Assembly (NCBI RefSeq): GCF_000513935.1
Contig: NZ_AZUY01000016.1
Coordinates: 1 to 64,000, forward strand
DNA from: Mesorhizobium sp. WSM3626
GTDB lineage: Bacteria; Pseudomonadota; Alphaproteobacteria; Rhizobiales; Rhizobiaceae
Length of the DNA stretch: 64,000 nucleotides
Direction of reading: 5' to 3'
Below the pieces are notes generated by a model. The model ran no database searches. It saw only the letters and a list, made by a program, of their open reading frames with translations, and was not told the DNA's origin. The stretch's first letter is position 1; every line of letters begins with the position of its first letter. The position numbers and the translations under genes are program-made. Shown piece by piece: positions 16,837 to 25,952 of the stretch.

Positions 16837-17667
16837 ATGCTGGTCTCCACGATCTTCTTCTCGCGCACCCGGGGCCTCGAAGGCCGTGCGGTCGGGAATG
16901 ATGATGCCGAGCTGGCCTTCCAGCGTGTCGGCAAGCTCGGCGGCAGTGGCAATCTGCTTCTGCTCGGTGCGGCCATCGATGTGATGGATGGACAGGCGAT
17001 CGCCGCGCAGCCCATAGCGCCGGTCGGGCGCGGCGCGCGCCGCCGAAACCGAGGTCAGGAAATGCGATGCCGGATTGGTCGACAGGAAATAATTGGCGAT
17101 GGAATAGTCGACCTCATATTGCGGCTGCAGGTCGAAGCGATACAGCGAGCGCCAGTCGCCGCCGATGGCGGCCTGCAGGCGGAAGTGATCGCCGGTTTCG
17201 GCGATGCGGAACGTTTCGTGCGGGGTCGTCTGTTCGAGGCTAGGCTCGAACAGCAGCGGGGCGGTCAGGGTCAGGCCGCCGAAGCCGACATCGGCTATAT
17301 AGGTCCGGCCATCGAGCTCGATGCGCAAAAGCATGTGGCTGCGCGCCGTGATCGCGTCCTCGCTCTGACCCCAGAGCACGCGCGCGGCAAGGCCACCGAC
17401 CTCGAAGCCAAGCGCCTTCAGCGCGTGCATGAAGAGGAGATTGTGCTCGAAGCAATAGCCGCCACGCCCGGCGAGGACGATCTTGTCCTGCAGCGATGCG
17501 GCGTCCAATCGGACCGGGCGCCCCAGAAACGGATCCATGTTCTCGAAGGGGATCGCCTGCGGATGCAGGAAATGAAGCGTCTTCAACGTGTCGAGCGAAA
17601 CAGCCCTGGACCCGGCATGGCCGATCCGGGCGAAATAGGCGTCGAGATCAAAGGGAGCGTCGTTCAT
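16833..17667 (-). CDS. nat: Arylamine N-acetyltransferase with apparent one-base frameshift near its 3' end
   Basis: Cytoplasmic enzyme that transfers acetyl from acetyl-CoA to arylamines and hydrazines. The catalytic triad is visible: Cys in [10 protein letters not shown] near residue 72, His in [12 protein letters not shown] near residue 110, and Asp in YIADVGFGG near residue 125. As given, the frame runs past residue 270 into the monooxygenase gene. Reading one G fewer in the GGGG run at 16871-16874 gives the ending [15 protein letters not shown] and a TGA at 16833-16835. This restores a NAT of normal length (about 278). Either a sequencing/assembly error or a recent indel explains this; a genuine fusion is less likely. 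Confidence 0.82.
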
Positions 17668-17738
17668 CGGGAAGGGGCACCGGGCACTGATCGGGCGGAT
17701 ATAGGCATTCGAACCCGCCGCCGCAAACCGTACGCCGG

Positions 17739-18908
17739 TCAGCCGGCGGCCGTGCCGTCCTGCTCGTCGGTTTCCTCCTCGATGACCGCCGTATGTTGGG
17801 CGGCGAGAAAATTGCCGACATGGCTAAGGCTCTCGAAATGGTCGCAGAACACCTTGACGACGACCAGCAGCGGCACCGCCATCAGCGCGCCGACGAAGCC
17901 CCACAGCCATGACCAGAATGCGATGGCGATGAAGATCGCCACGGCGTTGATCTCGAGCCGCCGTCCGACCACCATCGGCGTCACGAACTGGCCTTCGATG
18001 ATATCACACAACACCAGGAAGGCAGGCGCCAATAACGCATAGGCGATCGTGTCGAAGCTGATCAGTGCGATGACCGTAACCAGGACAAGCGTGATCATGG
18101 CCCCGACATAGGGTAGGAAATTGAGCAGGGCGGCCGCCGCGCCCCAGACCAGCGGATTGGGCATGCCGAGCGCCCACAGGCCGAGGCCGATGACCGTGCC
18201 GAGGCCGGTGTTGATGATGGTGACGGTGAGCAGATAGTGCGAGATTTCCCGCTCGACATCGTAGACGACGCGCAGCGCCCGCTTCTTCTCGGTGAGGCTG
18301 GCGAAGGACTGGATGATCTTTTCGTAGAACATCGTGCCCGAGGCGAGCAGGAACAGCGACAACACGAAGATGATGGTCAGGCTTGTCCCGGCCGACAGAA
18401 TGTTGCTCGCCGCCGATGAGAGGAAGCCTGACTGCGCAACCGCGACCTTTTGCACGCCCGGTTCCTGCGTTGTCTCGGTCAGCCCTTCGATCTGGTGCGC
18501 GATGTCCATGATCCTCTCGACCGGCCGCCGCAGCTGCGCCAAGCGTTCGGTCAGTTGCTGGCCGATGGACGAGGTGTTGTTGATGAGATCGATGACGGGG
18601 CCACTGAGCACATAGCCGGCGCTCGCGAAGACAATGATGGACACAAGCACCAGAAGCGTCGCCGAAACCACTTCGGGAATGCCGCGCTTGCGCAGCAGCC
18701 GCACGATCGGCGTCAGTGTCAGTGTCAGCAGGAAGGCCAGAATAACCGGCATGAAAAAGGCGCGCGCGAAATAGAGCGCATAGACCGTCATGAACAGGAA
18801 GATGCCGATGAGCAGCGAGCGCATCAGGCGTGTATCAGCGCGCGCCGCCACACGCGACTCTTCAGCTTCGGCAACGCCTGCGCCCAAAGCGGCGGATTCG
18901 GCTTTCAT
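17739..18908 (-). CDS. AI-2E family transporter (UPF0118/PerM-like)
   Basis: 389 residues, polytopic inner-membrane protein with about eight helices in the usual arrangement: two or three N-terminal helices ([18 protein letters not shown]), a long soluble stretch around residues 80-170, then a C-terminal cluster with the [20 protein letters not shown] landmark. Family members export AI-2, Na+ or other small compounds; substrate unknown here. The ATG at 18908 is preceded by GAGGGACCACG and preferred to the ATG at 18932. Confidence 0.88.
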   Translation of the reverse strand: MKAESAALGAGVAEAEESRVAARADTRLMRSLLIGIFLFMTVYALYFARAFFMPVILAFLLTLTLTPIVRLLRKRGIPEVVSATLLVLVSIIVFASAGYVLSGPVIDLINNTSSIGQQLTERLAQLRRPVERIMDIAHQIEGLTETTQEPGVQKVAVAQSGFLSSAASNILSAGTSLTIIFVLSLFLLASGTMFYEKIIQSFASLTEKKRALRVVYDVEREISHYLLTVTIINTGLGTVIGLGLWALGMPNPLVWGAAAALLNFLPYVGAMITLVLVTVIALISFDTIAYALLAPAFLVLCDIIEGQFVTPMVVGRRLEINAVAIFIAIAFWSWLWGFVGALMAVPLLVVVKVFCDHFESLSHVGNFLAAQHTAVIEEETDEQDGTAAG

Positions 18909-19066
18909 CGTGGTCCCTCGGCGGCACACCACAACTGATGCAATCCGCAGACGGAAAACGCCGGCATGGCTTCAAGGTTCCGTTAGCCGGCACTGACGGC
19001 ACGGGCCGCTGTTGCGGGGTCCTGCCGCCGATAGCTCAACGGACGGCTCGGCTGCGAGTGTTCCGT

Positions 19067-19083
19067 ATTACATGCCGTGTAAT
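19067..19083. promoter_or_regulatory. Inverted repeat upstream of the AhpD-like gene
   Basis: ATTACA and TGTAAT flank a 5-nt spacer, a TetR/MarR-like operator geometry, 123 nt before the start of the AhpD-like gene. The regulator is unknown; the nearby XRE protein is one candidate. Confidence 0.4.
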
Positions 19084-19205
19084 TGAGTCCGGGCACGTGG
19101 CGGGCCTAGTACGGGAGCAGGCCTTCGCAACCGTGGATCGCAAGGCTGGCGCGTGGCGAAGATCGCCCGCGCGATTACGCGCTACCCTGAAAAGAGGACA
19201 TCACG

Positions 19206-19772
19206 ATGCAAAGATTTACCCTTCAAACAACCGAGTCGGCGCCGGAGAAATCCAGGCCAGCGTTGAAGGCGCTTGAGGAGAGGTTTGGCTTTCTTCCGAA
19301 CGTCATGGCGACGATGGCCAACAATCCGGTTCTCCTCAACGGTTTCGTCAGCAGCTTCGGCAGTTTTCACGGCGGAAGCTTCGACGAGATCGAGAAGCAG
19401 GTGCTGCTGCTGACCAACGCGGTCACCATCAAATGCCCCTGGACCGTCGCCGCGCATTCGACATTCGCCATCGAGGACGGGATTGCCGAAAGCGAAGTCA
19501 AGGCGATCCGGGATGGCAGGTTGCCGTCGGACCCGAAATATGCGGCACTCTCGGCGCTGACGAGGGCGCTGATCGAAAACAAGGGAAACGTGAGCGATGC
19601 GGACATCGATGCGTTTACTTCGGCGGGCTATTCGAAGGCCCAGATCCTGGAAGTGGTAACTGGTGTCGGCGTCTCCACCATGGCGGCGACCACGACCAAC
19701 ATGGCTGGCACGCCGATCGAGGAACGCTTCCAGCCGCAGGCATGGTCTCCCGCCGCCGCGATGGCGGCCTGA
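19206..19772 (+). CDS. Carboxymuconolactone decarboxylase (AhpD-like) family protein
   Basis: 188 residues, all-helical AhpD-like fold judged from ERFGFLPNVMATMANNPVLL and LLTNAVTIKCPWTVAAHSTFA. The family's redox CxxC is replaced by a single Cys in CPWTVAAH (near residue 79), so peroxidase-type disulfide chemistry is doubtful. The function is therefore open: an alkylhydroperoxidase-like or decarboxylase-like role are both possible. It is followed by an XRE regulator on the same strand. Confidence 0.85.
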   Translation: MQRFTLQTTESAPEKSRPALKALEERFGFLPNVMATMANNPVLLNGFVSSFGSFHGGSFDEIEKQVLLLTNAVTIKCPWTVAAHSTFAIEDGIAESEVKAIRDGRLPSDPKYAALSALTRALIENKGNVSDADIDAFTSAGYSKAQILEVVTGVGVSTMAATTTNMAGTPIEERFQPQAWSPAAAMAA

Positions 19773-19872
19773 CCCGATCGACGGCGCATGGACCGGCCGG
19801 TGCCATGCGCCGTCGAGCACTGCGTGATCGCATCGGCGTGTATCGTTCGAGGGACTGCGAGGACAGCGGGTT

Positions 19873-20709
19873 ATGAAGACAAATCCCGGAACGGCCATGA
19901 CACCCGACCTGGGCACGCTCTTGCGTTACTGGCGCGATGTGCGTGGCAGAAGTCAGCTTGATCTGTCTCTCGATACCGGCATTTCGCAAAGGCAGATCAG
20001 TTTCATTGAAAGCGGACGCAGCGTTCCCGGCCGCGAGACCTTGATGGCGATCGCCCGGGCGCTCGACGTCCCTTTGCGTGAGCGCAACGCCTTGCTTCTG
20101 GCGGCAGGCTACGCGCCGATGTTTTCCGAAGGCGCCTGGGATTCCGTGGAAATGAAGAGCGTGACCGATGCCCTGACGCGCATCTTGCGGCAGCATGAAC
20201 CCTATCCGGCGCTGGTCATGGACCGGTACTGGAATGTGCTGATGACCAACGAAGCCGCGCCGCTCTTCTTCGGCTGTTTCCTCGACATGGCCGCTCGTGA
20301 ACGGCCGCGCAACATGCTCCACCTCATGTTCGATCCCGAAGGCATGCGCCCGTTCGTCGCCAATTGGCCTGACGTGGCGCGGAGCCTGTTCGAGCGGGTC
20401 TATCGCGAATCCATCGGCCGCGTCGTCGACGAAAAGACCAAGGAGTTGCTGGCGGCGCTGCTCGCCTATCCGGACGTGAACAGTGATTGGAAAAATCCGG
20501 TGGCGATCGGCTTCATGCCGGTCATTCCGCTCGGCTTCATCAAGGACGGTCGCCGCCTCAACTATTTTTCGATGGTCACCACGGTGGGTACCCCCCAAAC
20601 CGTCGCCGCCCAGGAGCTGCGCATCGAGTGCATGTTCCCGGCCGACGAGGCGACCGAAATCCATCATGCCGCGATGATGGATACGGCCTCGCACCGGGCA
20701 AAGCGATAA
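19873..20709 (+). CDS. XRE family regulator with MmyB-like C-terminal domain
   Basis: 278 residues. Residues 10-70 form a Cro/CI HTH (LLRYWRDVRGRSQLDLSLDT, GISQRQISFIESGRSVPGRE). The rest resembles the MmyB-like PAS-type ligand domain: VMDRYWNVLMTNEAAPLFFG and a late SMVTTVGTPQTVAAQELRIE. Such proteins often control a neighbouring redox enzyme; here the AhpD-like gene upstream is the likely partner. A second in-frame ATG at 19897 is a possible alternative start, as no strong Shine-Dalgarno decides. Confidence 0.88.
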   Translation: MKTNPGTAMTPDLGTLLRYWRDVRGRSQLDLSLDTGISQRQISFIESGRSVPGRETLMAIARALDVPLRERNALLLAAGYAPMFSEGAWDSVEMKSVTDALTRILRQHEPYPALVMDRYWNVLMTNEAAPLFFGCFLDMAARERPRNMLHLMFDPEGMRPFVANWPDVARSLFERVYRESIGRVVDEKTKELLAALLAYPDVNSDWKNPVAIGFMPVIPLGFIKDGRRLNYFSMVTTVGTPQTVAAQELRIECMFPADEATEIHHAAMMDTASHRAKR

Positions 20710-20767
20710 CCAAGCCTATCGGAGGGCCAATGGAACCAGGGGCAATCCTTGCGGAGCGTCATTAAGT

Positions 20768-21829
20768 TCACGCGACAGGCGCCGTCACGGCCGGCGCGGG
20801 TTTCGCCGTTTCCTTGCGCACGACCGGCGCCACCTTGGTGCCGTAAAGCTCGATCGCCTTCATGATCTTGGCGTGTGGCATGGTGCCGATCGCCATTTGC
20901 AGCAGGAAGCGGTCGTTGCCGAAGATCCTGTGCTGGGCGACGATCTTTTCCGCCACCTGCTCCGGATTGCCGACGAACAGGGCACCATTGGGACCACGCG
21001 ACTGGTCGAAATGCGCGCGCGATATCGGGCCCCAGCCGCGCTCTCGACCGATGCGGTTCATCACTTCCGCCTGCGGGCCGTAGAAGTCGTCCGCCGCCTG
21101 CTCGGTCGTCCCGGCGATGAAGCCATGCACGTTGATGCTGGTGGCCAACCCTGCCGGATCGCTGCCGGCCCGCTTGGCTGCCTCACGGTAGAGGTCGAAC
21201 AGCGGCGCGAAGCGCGCTGGTTCGCCGCCGATGATGGCAAGCGCCAGCGGCAGGCCGAGCGCGCCGGCGCGGGCGGCCGATTGCGGCGTTCCGCCAATGG
21301 CGATCCAGACCGGCAGCCTGTCCTGGAAGGGCCTGGGATAGACGCCGCGATCGTTGATCGGCGCGCGCAGATTGCCTGACCAGGTCACCTTCACCTGATC
21401 GCGGATGGCGAGCAGCAAGTCGAGCTTTTCGGCGAACAGCTCGTCATAGTCTTCGAGATTGTAGCCGAATAGCGGGAAGGATTCGATGAACGATCCGCGC
21501 CCGGCTATGATCTCGGCGCGGCCGCCCGACAACAGGTCGAGCGTGGAAAACTGCTGAAAAACGCGCACCGGATCGTCGGAGGACAGGACGGTGACCGCGC
21601 TGGTCAGTCTGATGCGCTTCGAACGCTCCGCCGCCGCGGCCAAAGCCACGACCGGCGCCGAGGCGGCATAGTCCGGCCGATGGTGTTCGCCGAGGCCAAA
21701 GACATCGAGGCCGACTTGGTCGGCCAGTTCGATCTCCTCGATCAGGTTGCGCAGCCGCTCATGCGGGCCGATGGCGCCGGGACCCGGCACGGGGCTCACA
21801 TCGGCGAAAGTGTAGAGGCCGAGTTCCAT
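20768..21829 (-). CDS. LLM class flavin-dependent oxidoreductase
   Basis: 353 residues, luciferase-like fold: [20 protein letters not shown] near residue 46, [19 protein letters not shown] near residue 74, [20 protein letters not shown] near residue 103. This is the subgroup often annotated as FMN-dependent luciferase-like monooxygenase. Substrate unknown. It converges with the XRE gene and stands alone. It is only distantly similar to the other LLM protein at 15835-16836 and not a duplicate of it. Confidence 0.87.
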   Translation of the reverse strand: MELGLYTFADVSPVPGPGAIGPHERLRNLIEEIELADQVGLDVFGLGEHHRPDYAASAPVVALAAAAERSKRIRLTSAVTVLSSDDPVRVFQQFSTLDLLSGGRAEIIAGRGSFIESFPLFGYNLEDYDELFAEKLDLLLAIRDQVKVTWSGNLRAPINDRGVYPRPFQDRLPVWIAIGGTPQSAARAGALGLPLALAIIGGEPARFAPLFDLYREAAKRAGSDPAGLATSINVHGFIAGTTEQAADDFYGPQAEVMNRIGRERGWGPISRAHFDQSRGPNGALFVGNPEQVAEKIVAQHRIFGNDRFLLQMAIGTMPHAKIMKAIELYGTKVAPVVRKETAKPAPAVTAPVA

Positions 21830-22050
21830 TTGGATGTCATCCCAGTGTGTCGATTGTCGCGCTAGAGGTAGCGACCTGTCCGCGACGCCGCCAGAGGGCG
21901 GCTTGTGAACAGTGCATGTCGATTTCGGCGAGAAATGCGTCTCCCCGGTGCAACATCCCGGAATTTCATGGCTGGCATGCCGTTTTGGCGCTTGAACTCC
22001 CGGTTTTCGCGCGTATGTAAGCGTCGCGAATAGACTTCAAGGAAGTGGAC

Positions 22051-22479
22051 TTGGCTATCTACAGGGAAAAAGACATTTTCGAGCGGCGCAATGCCGCGAC
22101 CGAGGCAAAGAAGGCGCTTCTGGAGCGCTTCAAGTCAAAGCCGGCGGCAGACGATCCTGCGGTGCTGGCACGACAGGCCGAACGCAAGGCGATCCTTGCG
22201 GCGCGGGAGATCCGCGAGGCCGAGAAGGCCAAGCTGAAGCAGGAAAAGCTGGCGCGCGAAGCGGTTGAGAAGGCCGAGCGTGAGGCGGCAGCCGAAGCGG
22301 CGCGCATTGCCGCCGAAGAGGCAGCGCAAGCGGATGCCAAGCTTCGGGAAGCTGAAGAGAACGAGCGTATTGCTCGTTTGCTTGCCGATGAAGCCGAGCG
22401 CAAGGCAAAGCGCGACGCGCGCTATGCGGCACGCAAGCAGCGCACCGGCAGGACGCCTCCCGGCTTTACGGGTCGCTAA
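22051..22479 (+). CDS. Small charged coiled-coil protein (DUF6481-like)
   Basis: About 142 residues, almost entirely Ala, Glu, Lys and Arg, predicted as one long helix or coiled coil from residue 10 to 130. It ends with a basic tail KRDARYAARKQRTGR. It resembles the rhizobial DUF6481 family, whose function is unknown. No good ATG exists: TTG at 22051 lies seven bases after AAGGAAG, while an alternative GTG at 22045 overlaps that Shine-Dalgarno. The lysine/alanine bias is compositional, so remote homology claims should be treated with care. Confidence 0.75.
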   Translation: MAIYREKDIFERRNAATEAKKALLERFKSKPAADDPAVLARQAERKAILAAREIREAEKAKLKQEKLAREAVEKAEREAAAEAARIAAEEAAQADAKLREAEENERIARLLADEAERKAKRDARYAARKQRTGRTPPGFTGR

Positions 22480-22575
22480 GAGCGCACTCGCCGCGACGGA
22501 TGATGAACAAGGGACGCGCCAAGGCGCGGCCCTTTTTCGCGTTTGTCCATGTCGCCCACCGGAAGCCCCTGCATT

Positions 22576-22652
22576 CCTGGATGTCGGCTTGACTCCAGGG
22601 ATGTCGCTTGCCGTCCAGGGATGTCGGCTTGCCGTCCAGGGATGTCGGCGTG
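22576..22652. repeat. Tandem 21-bp repeat, nearly four copies
   Basis: The unit CCAGGGATGTCGGCTTGCCGT occurs in one perfect copy, one copy lacking one G, one divergent first copy and one partial last copy. It lies between the coiled-coil gene and sugE, which are convergent. A 73-residue frame across it repeats TSLDGKP but has no other support as a gene. Confidence 0.7.
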
Positions 22653-22683
22653 ATCGAAACCGTCTGCCGGCGGACAGGGCCGT

Positions 22684-22998
22684 TCAAGCCGCGAATTTCA
22701 GCCCCATGATACCGCAGACGATCAACGCGATGCAGCCGAGCCTGATCGCCGTGGTGGGCTCACCCAGCAGCCAGATGCCGAGCAGCGCCGTGCCGACGGT
22801 GCCGATACCGGTCCACACCGCATAGGCGGTGCCGACAGGCAGCGCCTTCAGCGCCAGGCCGAGCAAGGTGAGGCTGACGATCATCGACGCGACCGTGAGC
22901 ACGGTCGGGACAAGCCTGCTGAAGCCGTCGGTATATTTGAGACCGATCGCCCACCCGATTTCGAACAGGCCGGCGAAAAACAGAAAAGTCCAGGACAT
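22684..22998 (-). CDS. sugE: SMR family guanidinium/quaternary-ammonium exporter SugE (Gdx)
   Basis: 104 residues with four transmembrane helices, the exact size of the SugE/Gdx branch of small multidrug resistance proteins. The central membrane Glu is in [16 protein letters not shown] (residue 13), and [22 protein letters not shown] is the conserved helix 3. Gdx members exchange guanidinium for protons as dual-topology dimers. The start MSWTFLFF at 22998 was chosen for family length; MFRW at 23019 is a longer option. An apparent guanidine-II riboswitch lies 55-103 nt upstream, which supports guanidinium as the real substrate. Confidence 0.93.
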   Translation of the reverse strand: MSWTFLFFAGLFEIGWAIGLKYTDGFSRLVPTVLTVASMIVSLTLLGLALKALPVGTAYAVWTGIGTVGTALLGIWLLGEPTTAIRLGCIALIVCGIMGLKFAA

Positions 22999-23052
22999 CG
23001 CAACGCTCCATCGGAACATCCAGCCTCTCCGGCCTCGGATGCTCAGTCGACA

Positions 23053-23101
23053 TGGCGGGTCGTCCCGACCGAATTTTTCGGAAAGTGCGAGGTCGTCCCC
23101 G
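23053..23101 (-). promoter_or_regulatory. Guanidine-II (mini-ykkC) riboswitch
   Basis: Read on the minus strand, two small hairpins both carry the ACGA tetraloop expected of the ACGR signature. The first is GCGGGGACGACCTCGC (23101-23086), with a six-pair stem. The second is CGGGACGACCCG (23066-23055), which extends by pairs beyond one mismatch. The linker is 16-19 nt. Mini-ykkC elements have this two-hairpin layout and commonly precede SugE genes, as here. Guanidine bridges the loops and raises expression. Confidence 0.82.
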
Positions 23102-23199
23102 CGTCGTCGACATAGGGCTGTCCGAACGCCCGATCAACACGTGCCGGCGGCATTGTCGAATGCCGCCGGTGAAGTCCCGCCCCGTCGGGTTGCCGAGAC

Positions 23200-23325
23200 T
23201 TACTTTTCCTTGATCCTCATTGCCTTGACCGGCGGCGCCTTCAGGGCCGGAGCGGCTACAGGCTTCTTGGCGTCTTTCTTTGGTTTGCGGGCTTCCTTGC
23301 CTGCCTTCATCGCACCTTTGGCCAT
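23200..23325 (-). CDS. Small basic hypothetical protein
   Basis: 41 residues, MAKGAMKAGKEARKPKKDAK and onward, rich in Lys, Ala and Pro; no domain recognised. The ATG has a strong AGGAGGA Shine-Dalgarno eight bases upstream, which is the main support. Similar short lysine-rich proteins are common in rhizobia. It lies upstream of the guanidine riboswitch on the same strand, but the riboswitch probably has its own promoter. Confidence 0.7.
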   Translation of the reverse strand: MAKGAMKAGKEARKPKKDAKKPVAAPALKAPPVKAMRIKEK

Positions 23326-23536
23326 GATTCGTTCCTCCTGTTGCGGGAGACGGAGTGAAACAAGACAAACGCCGGACTGCAAGAGGCTAGTGCTTGCTGC
23401 CAACGCCGGCAGGCCGCTTTCAACCGGTTTCTAATTTGCTCGTAAACCCCGGCGGTCCATGCCATGGTTGTCTTCGCACTGCAGCATCGACCCGTGCAAC
23501 GCCGGGTGATCGTCAGGCAGGCCGGTCAGGACGACA

Positions 23537-24346
23537 ATGCGGATCCACATCGGCTGCGAGATGAGCTTCGACTTCCCGCAGGAGACGCCGCTCATCGCAA
23601 TGCTCAATATCCACCATTCCCGCGCCTCCGATCTTGAGCGTCCGGATTTCCTGACCTCCAGCCCGCCGGTGCCGATTGAAAGTTATCGCGACAGTTTCGG
23701 AAACTGGTGCAACCGGTTCGTCGCCCCGCCCGGGCGTTTCACTTTCGGCACCGATGCGGTGATCCGCGACCCCGGCACATTCGAGATGGGCGAGCTGATG
23801 GCGTGGCAGCACGAGGTGCGCGACCTGCCGGCGGAAACGCTCCTGTTCCTGCTGCCCAGCCGGTTTTGCGAAAGCGACCTCTTGGCAAGCGAGGCATGGC
23901 GGCTGTTCGGCCATACGCCGCCCGGCATCCCGCGCGTGCAGGCGGTGTGCGATTTCGTCCACAACCACATCGCCTTCGACTACGGCAACGCACGGGTGAC
24001 GCGCACCGCCGCGGAAGCCTGGCGCGAACGGAGTGGCGTGTGCCGCGATTTCGCGCATCTCGCCGTCACATTCTGCCGGGCACTCAATATCCCGACGCGC
24101 TACTGCACAGGCTACATCAGCGACATCGGCATGCCGAAGCCCTGGGCGAGCATGGATTTCTGCGCCTGGATGGAGGTCTATCTCGGCGGCCGCTGGCACG
24201 CTTTCGATCCGCGCAACAACGCGCCACGTATCGGCCGCATCCTGATCGCCTCGGGCCGTGACGCGGCGGACGTGCCGCTGACCCATATTTTCGGGCCAGG
24301 CATGCTTGCGGGCTTCAAGGTATGGACGGACGAAATCCAGGAATAG
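23537..24346 (+). CDS. Transglutaminase-like cysteine protease family protein
   Basis: 269 residues. The transglutaminase core triad is visible: Cys in RSGVCRDFAHLAVTFCRALN near residue 170, His in WMEVYLGGRWHAFDPRNN near residue 217, and the following Asp. The N-terminal half (FDFPQETPLIAMLNIHHSR) is the bacterial transglutaminase-like N-terminal beta domain. Such proteins are often linked to peptide ligation or proteolysis of unknown targets. The ATG at 23537 gives the family start RIHIGCEMSFDFP. Confidence 0.9.
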   Translation: MRIHIGCEMSFDFPQETPLIAMLNIHHSRASDLERPDFLTSSPPVPIESYRDSFGNWCNRFVAPPGRFTFGTDAVIRDPGTFEMGELMAWQHEVRDLPAETLLFLLPSRFCESDLLASEAWRLFGHTPPGIPRVQAVCDFVHNHIAFDYGNARVTRTAAEAWRERSGVCRDFAHLAVTFCRALNIPTRYCTGYISDIGMPKPWASMDFCAWMEVYLGGRWHAFDPRNNAPRIGRILIASGRDAADVPLTHIFGPGMLAGFKVWTDEIQE

Positions 24347-24465
24347 CTGGCGTTGCTGCCAGCAGGTTTCGAAGACGTTGAACGACCCGACGATTGGCGC
24401 GTTGTGATGGCTGTGCAGCTCCGCGGCAGAGCCGCTACATTGTACCTCAAAGAGGATAGACCTGC

Positions 24466-25419
24466 ATGGCAGGGCATGGCGGCTCCAGAACGGTCATCTA
24501 TGCGGCGCTCGCCGGCAACCTCGCCATAGCGCTGACCAAGTTCGCCGCGGCCTTTTTCACCGGCAGTTCGGCCATGCTGTCGGAAGGCGTGCATTCGCTG
24601 GTCGATACCGGTAATGGCGGCCTGCTGCTTTACGGCATGCACCGGGCCGCACGCCCGGCCAGCCCCACCCATCCGCTCGGCCACGGCCGTGAACTCTATT
24701 TCTGGAGCTTCATCGTCGCCCTTCTGGTCTTCGCGCTGGGCGCCGGCGTGTCGTTCTACGAGGGCATCATCCACATCATGGCGCCGGAGCCGGTCGCCAA
24801 CGTCAAGGTGAACTACGTCGTTCTCGGCCTGTCCTTCCTGTTCGAAGGCAGTTCCTGGCTGGTGGCGCTGAAGGAATTCCGCAAGCAAAAGGGCAAGCAA
24901 GGCTGGCTGGAAGCCGTGCAATCGAGCAAGGACCCGAGCGTCTATACGGTGCTGTTCGAAGACAGCGCGGCCCTTCTCGGCCTGACGGTTGCCTTTGCCG
25001 GCATATCGGCGGCGGAGATTTTCGAGATGCCCGAACTCGACGGCGCCGCCTCGATCGGCATCGCGCTCATCCTCGGCGCGACGGCGATCTTCCTGGCGCG
25101 TGAAAGCAAGGGCCTGCTCATCGGTGAGCCGGCCTCACCCGAGGTGCAGAGCAAGGTGCTGGCGATCGTCCAGCAGGATCCGGCGGTGCAGCGGGCGAAC
25201 GGTGTGCTGACCGTGCATATGGGACCGGAAGAGATCGTTGCCGCCCTGAGCATCGAATTCGAGGACCATCTGGCGGCGCCGGACATCGAGGCCTGCGTCG
25301 AGCGTCTCGAGGCCCGGCTAAGGAAGGAAATGCCTGAGATCACGCGGCTGTTCGTCAAGCCGCAGACGTCAGGCACCTGGGAAAAGCGGCGCAAGCTGAT
25401 CGAATCCGCGTCCGGATAG
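24466..25419 (+). CDS. Cation diffusion facilitator (SLC30A9-like) transporter
   Basis: 317 residues with six helices and a soluble C-terminal domain. Metal site motifs: MLSEGVHSLVDTGNG in helix 2 and LFEDSAALLGLTVAFAG in helix 5, where the usual HxxxD is replaced by an Glu-Asp pair, as in the SLC30A9 branch. GHGRELYFWSFIVALLVFALG is the conserved helix 3 region. It likely exports Zn or another divalent ion. The gene stands alone with a palindromic repeat remnant after its stop. Confidence 0.9.
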   Translation: MAGHGGSRTVIYAALAGNLAIALTKFAAAFFTGSSAMLSEGVHSLVDTGNGGLLLYGMHRAARPASPTHPLGHGRELYFWSFIVALLVFALGAGVSFYEGIIHIMAPEPVANVKVNYVVLGLSFLFEGSSWLVALKEFRKQKGKQGWLEAVQSSKDPSVYTVLFEDSAALLGLTVAFAGISAAEIFEMPELDGAASIGIALILGATAIFLARESKGLLIGEPASPEVQSKVLAIVQQDPAVQRANGVLTVHMGPEEIVAALSIEFEDHLAAPDIEACVERLEARLRKEMPEITRLFVKPQTSGTWEKRRKLIESASG

Positions 25420-25424
25420 AGTTT

Positions 25425-25461
25425 GGCCATGATCCGAAAATCCCCTCTTCCTGATCATGCC
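25425..25461. repeat. Degenerate rhizobial palindromic repeat, copy 2
   Basis: GGCCATGATCCGAAAA followed by TGATCATGCC keeps the outer arms of the repeat seen at 34621-34669, but the inner stem has decayed. It lies six bases after the stop of the CDF gene. Confidence 0.45.
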
Positions 25462-25544
25462 TTGGCCTCTGGACCAGCGCCGCGCCGTTGCTTCGCGTCG
25501 CCTCGCGCCGCTAAGATTACCTGATCGATGTTGGAGGAATGACG

Positions 25545-25949
25545 ATGAAGATCGACGGCGGCTGTCATTGTGGTGCCATCACCTATGAGGCGGAGGTCGA
25601 CCCGGAAAAGACCTCGATCTGCCACTGTACCGATTGCCAACAGCTGACCGGTACGGCCTTTCGCGTCACCGTTCCCACGCAGGAAGATCACTACCGGATC
25701 ACCAGGGGCGCGCCGAAAATCTATATCAAGACCGTGGCGAGCGGCGCCAAGCGTGCCCAGGCTTTTTGTGCCGACTGCGGCTCGCATCTTTATGCGACCT
25801 CGGTCGGCGACGGTCCAAAGGTCTATGGCATCAGGGTCGGGACCTCGCGGCAGCGCCAGGACCTGGTTCCGAGACACCAGAAATGGCACCGCTCGGCGCT
25901 GCACTGGCTTCCGGAATTCGAGGGCATGACGACGGTGGAGGAGCAGTAG
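25545..25949 (+). CDS. GFA (glutathione-dependent formaldehyde-activating) family protein
   Basis: 134 residues, a zinc-binding GFA/CENP-V fold. Zinc ligands are visible as GGCHCGA near residue 8, SICHCTDCQQLTGT near residue 28, and FCADCGSHLY near residue 78. Despite the family name, most members have no proven activity on S-hydroxymethylglutathione. The second ATG (25545) has GGAGGA at ideal spacing; the first (25539) is too close to it. Confidence 0.9.
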   Translation: MKIDGGCHCGAITYEAEVDPEKTSICHCTDCQQLTGTAFRVTVPTQEDHYRITRGAPKIYIKTVASGAKRAQAFCADCGSHLYATSVGDGPKVYGIRVGTSRQRQDLVPRHQKWHRSALHWLPEFEGMTTVEEQ

Positions 25950-25952
25950 CGT

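Noticed and set aside
15835-17667. Genuine bifunctional acetyltransferase-monooxygenase
   Set aside because: A one-base correction restores two normal genes with an overlapping stop/start, which is unlikely by chance; kept as a frameshift case.
20768-21829. Duplicate of the LLM gene at 15835-16836
   Set aside because: Same fold but different motifs along the whole length; two distinct subfamilies, not a recent duplication.
22466-22687. 73-codon frame with TSLDGKP repeats
   Set aside because: It is explained by the tandem DNA repeat, lacks a Shine-Dalgarno and overlaps sugE's end.
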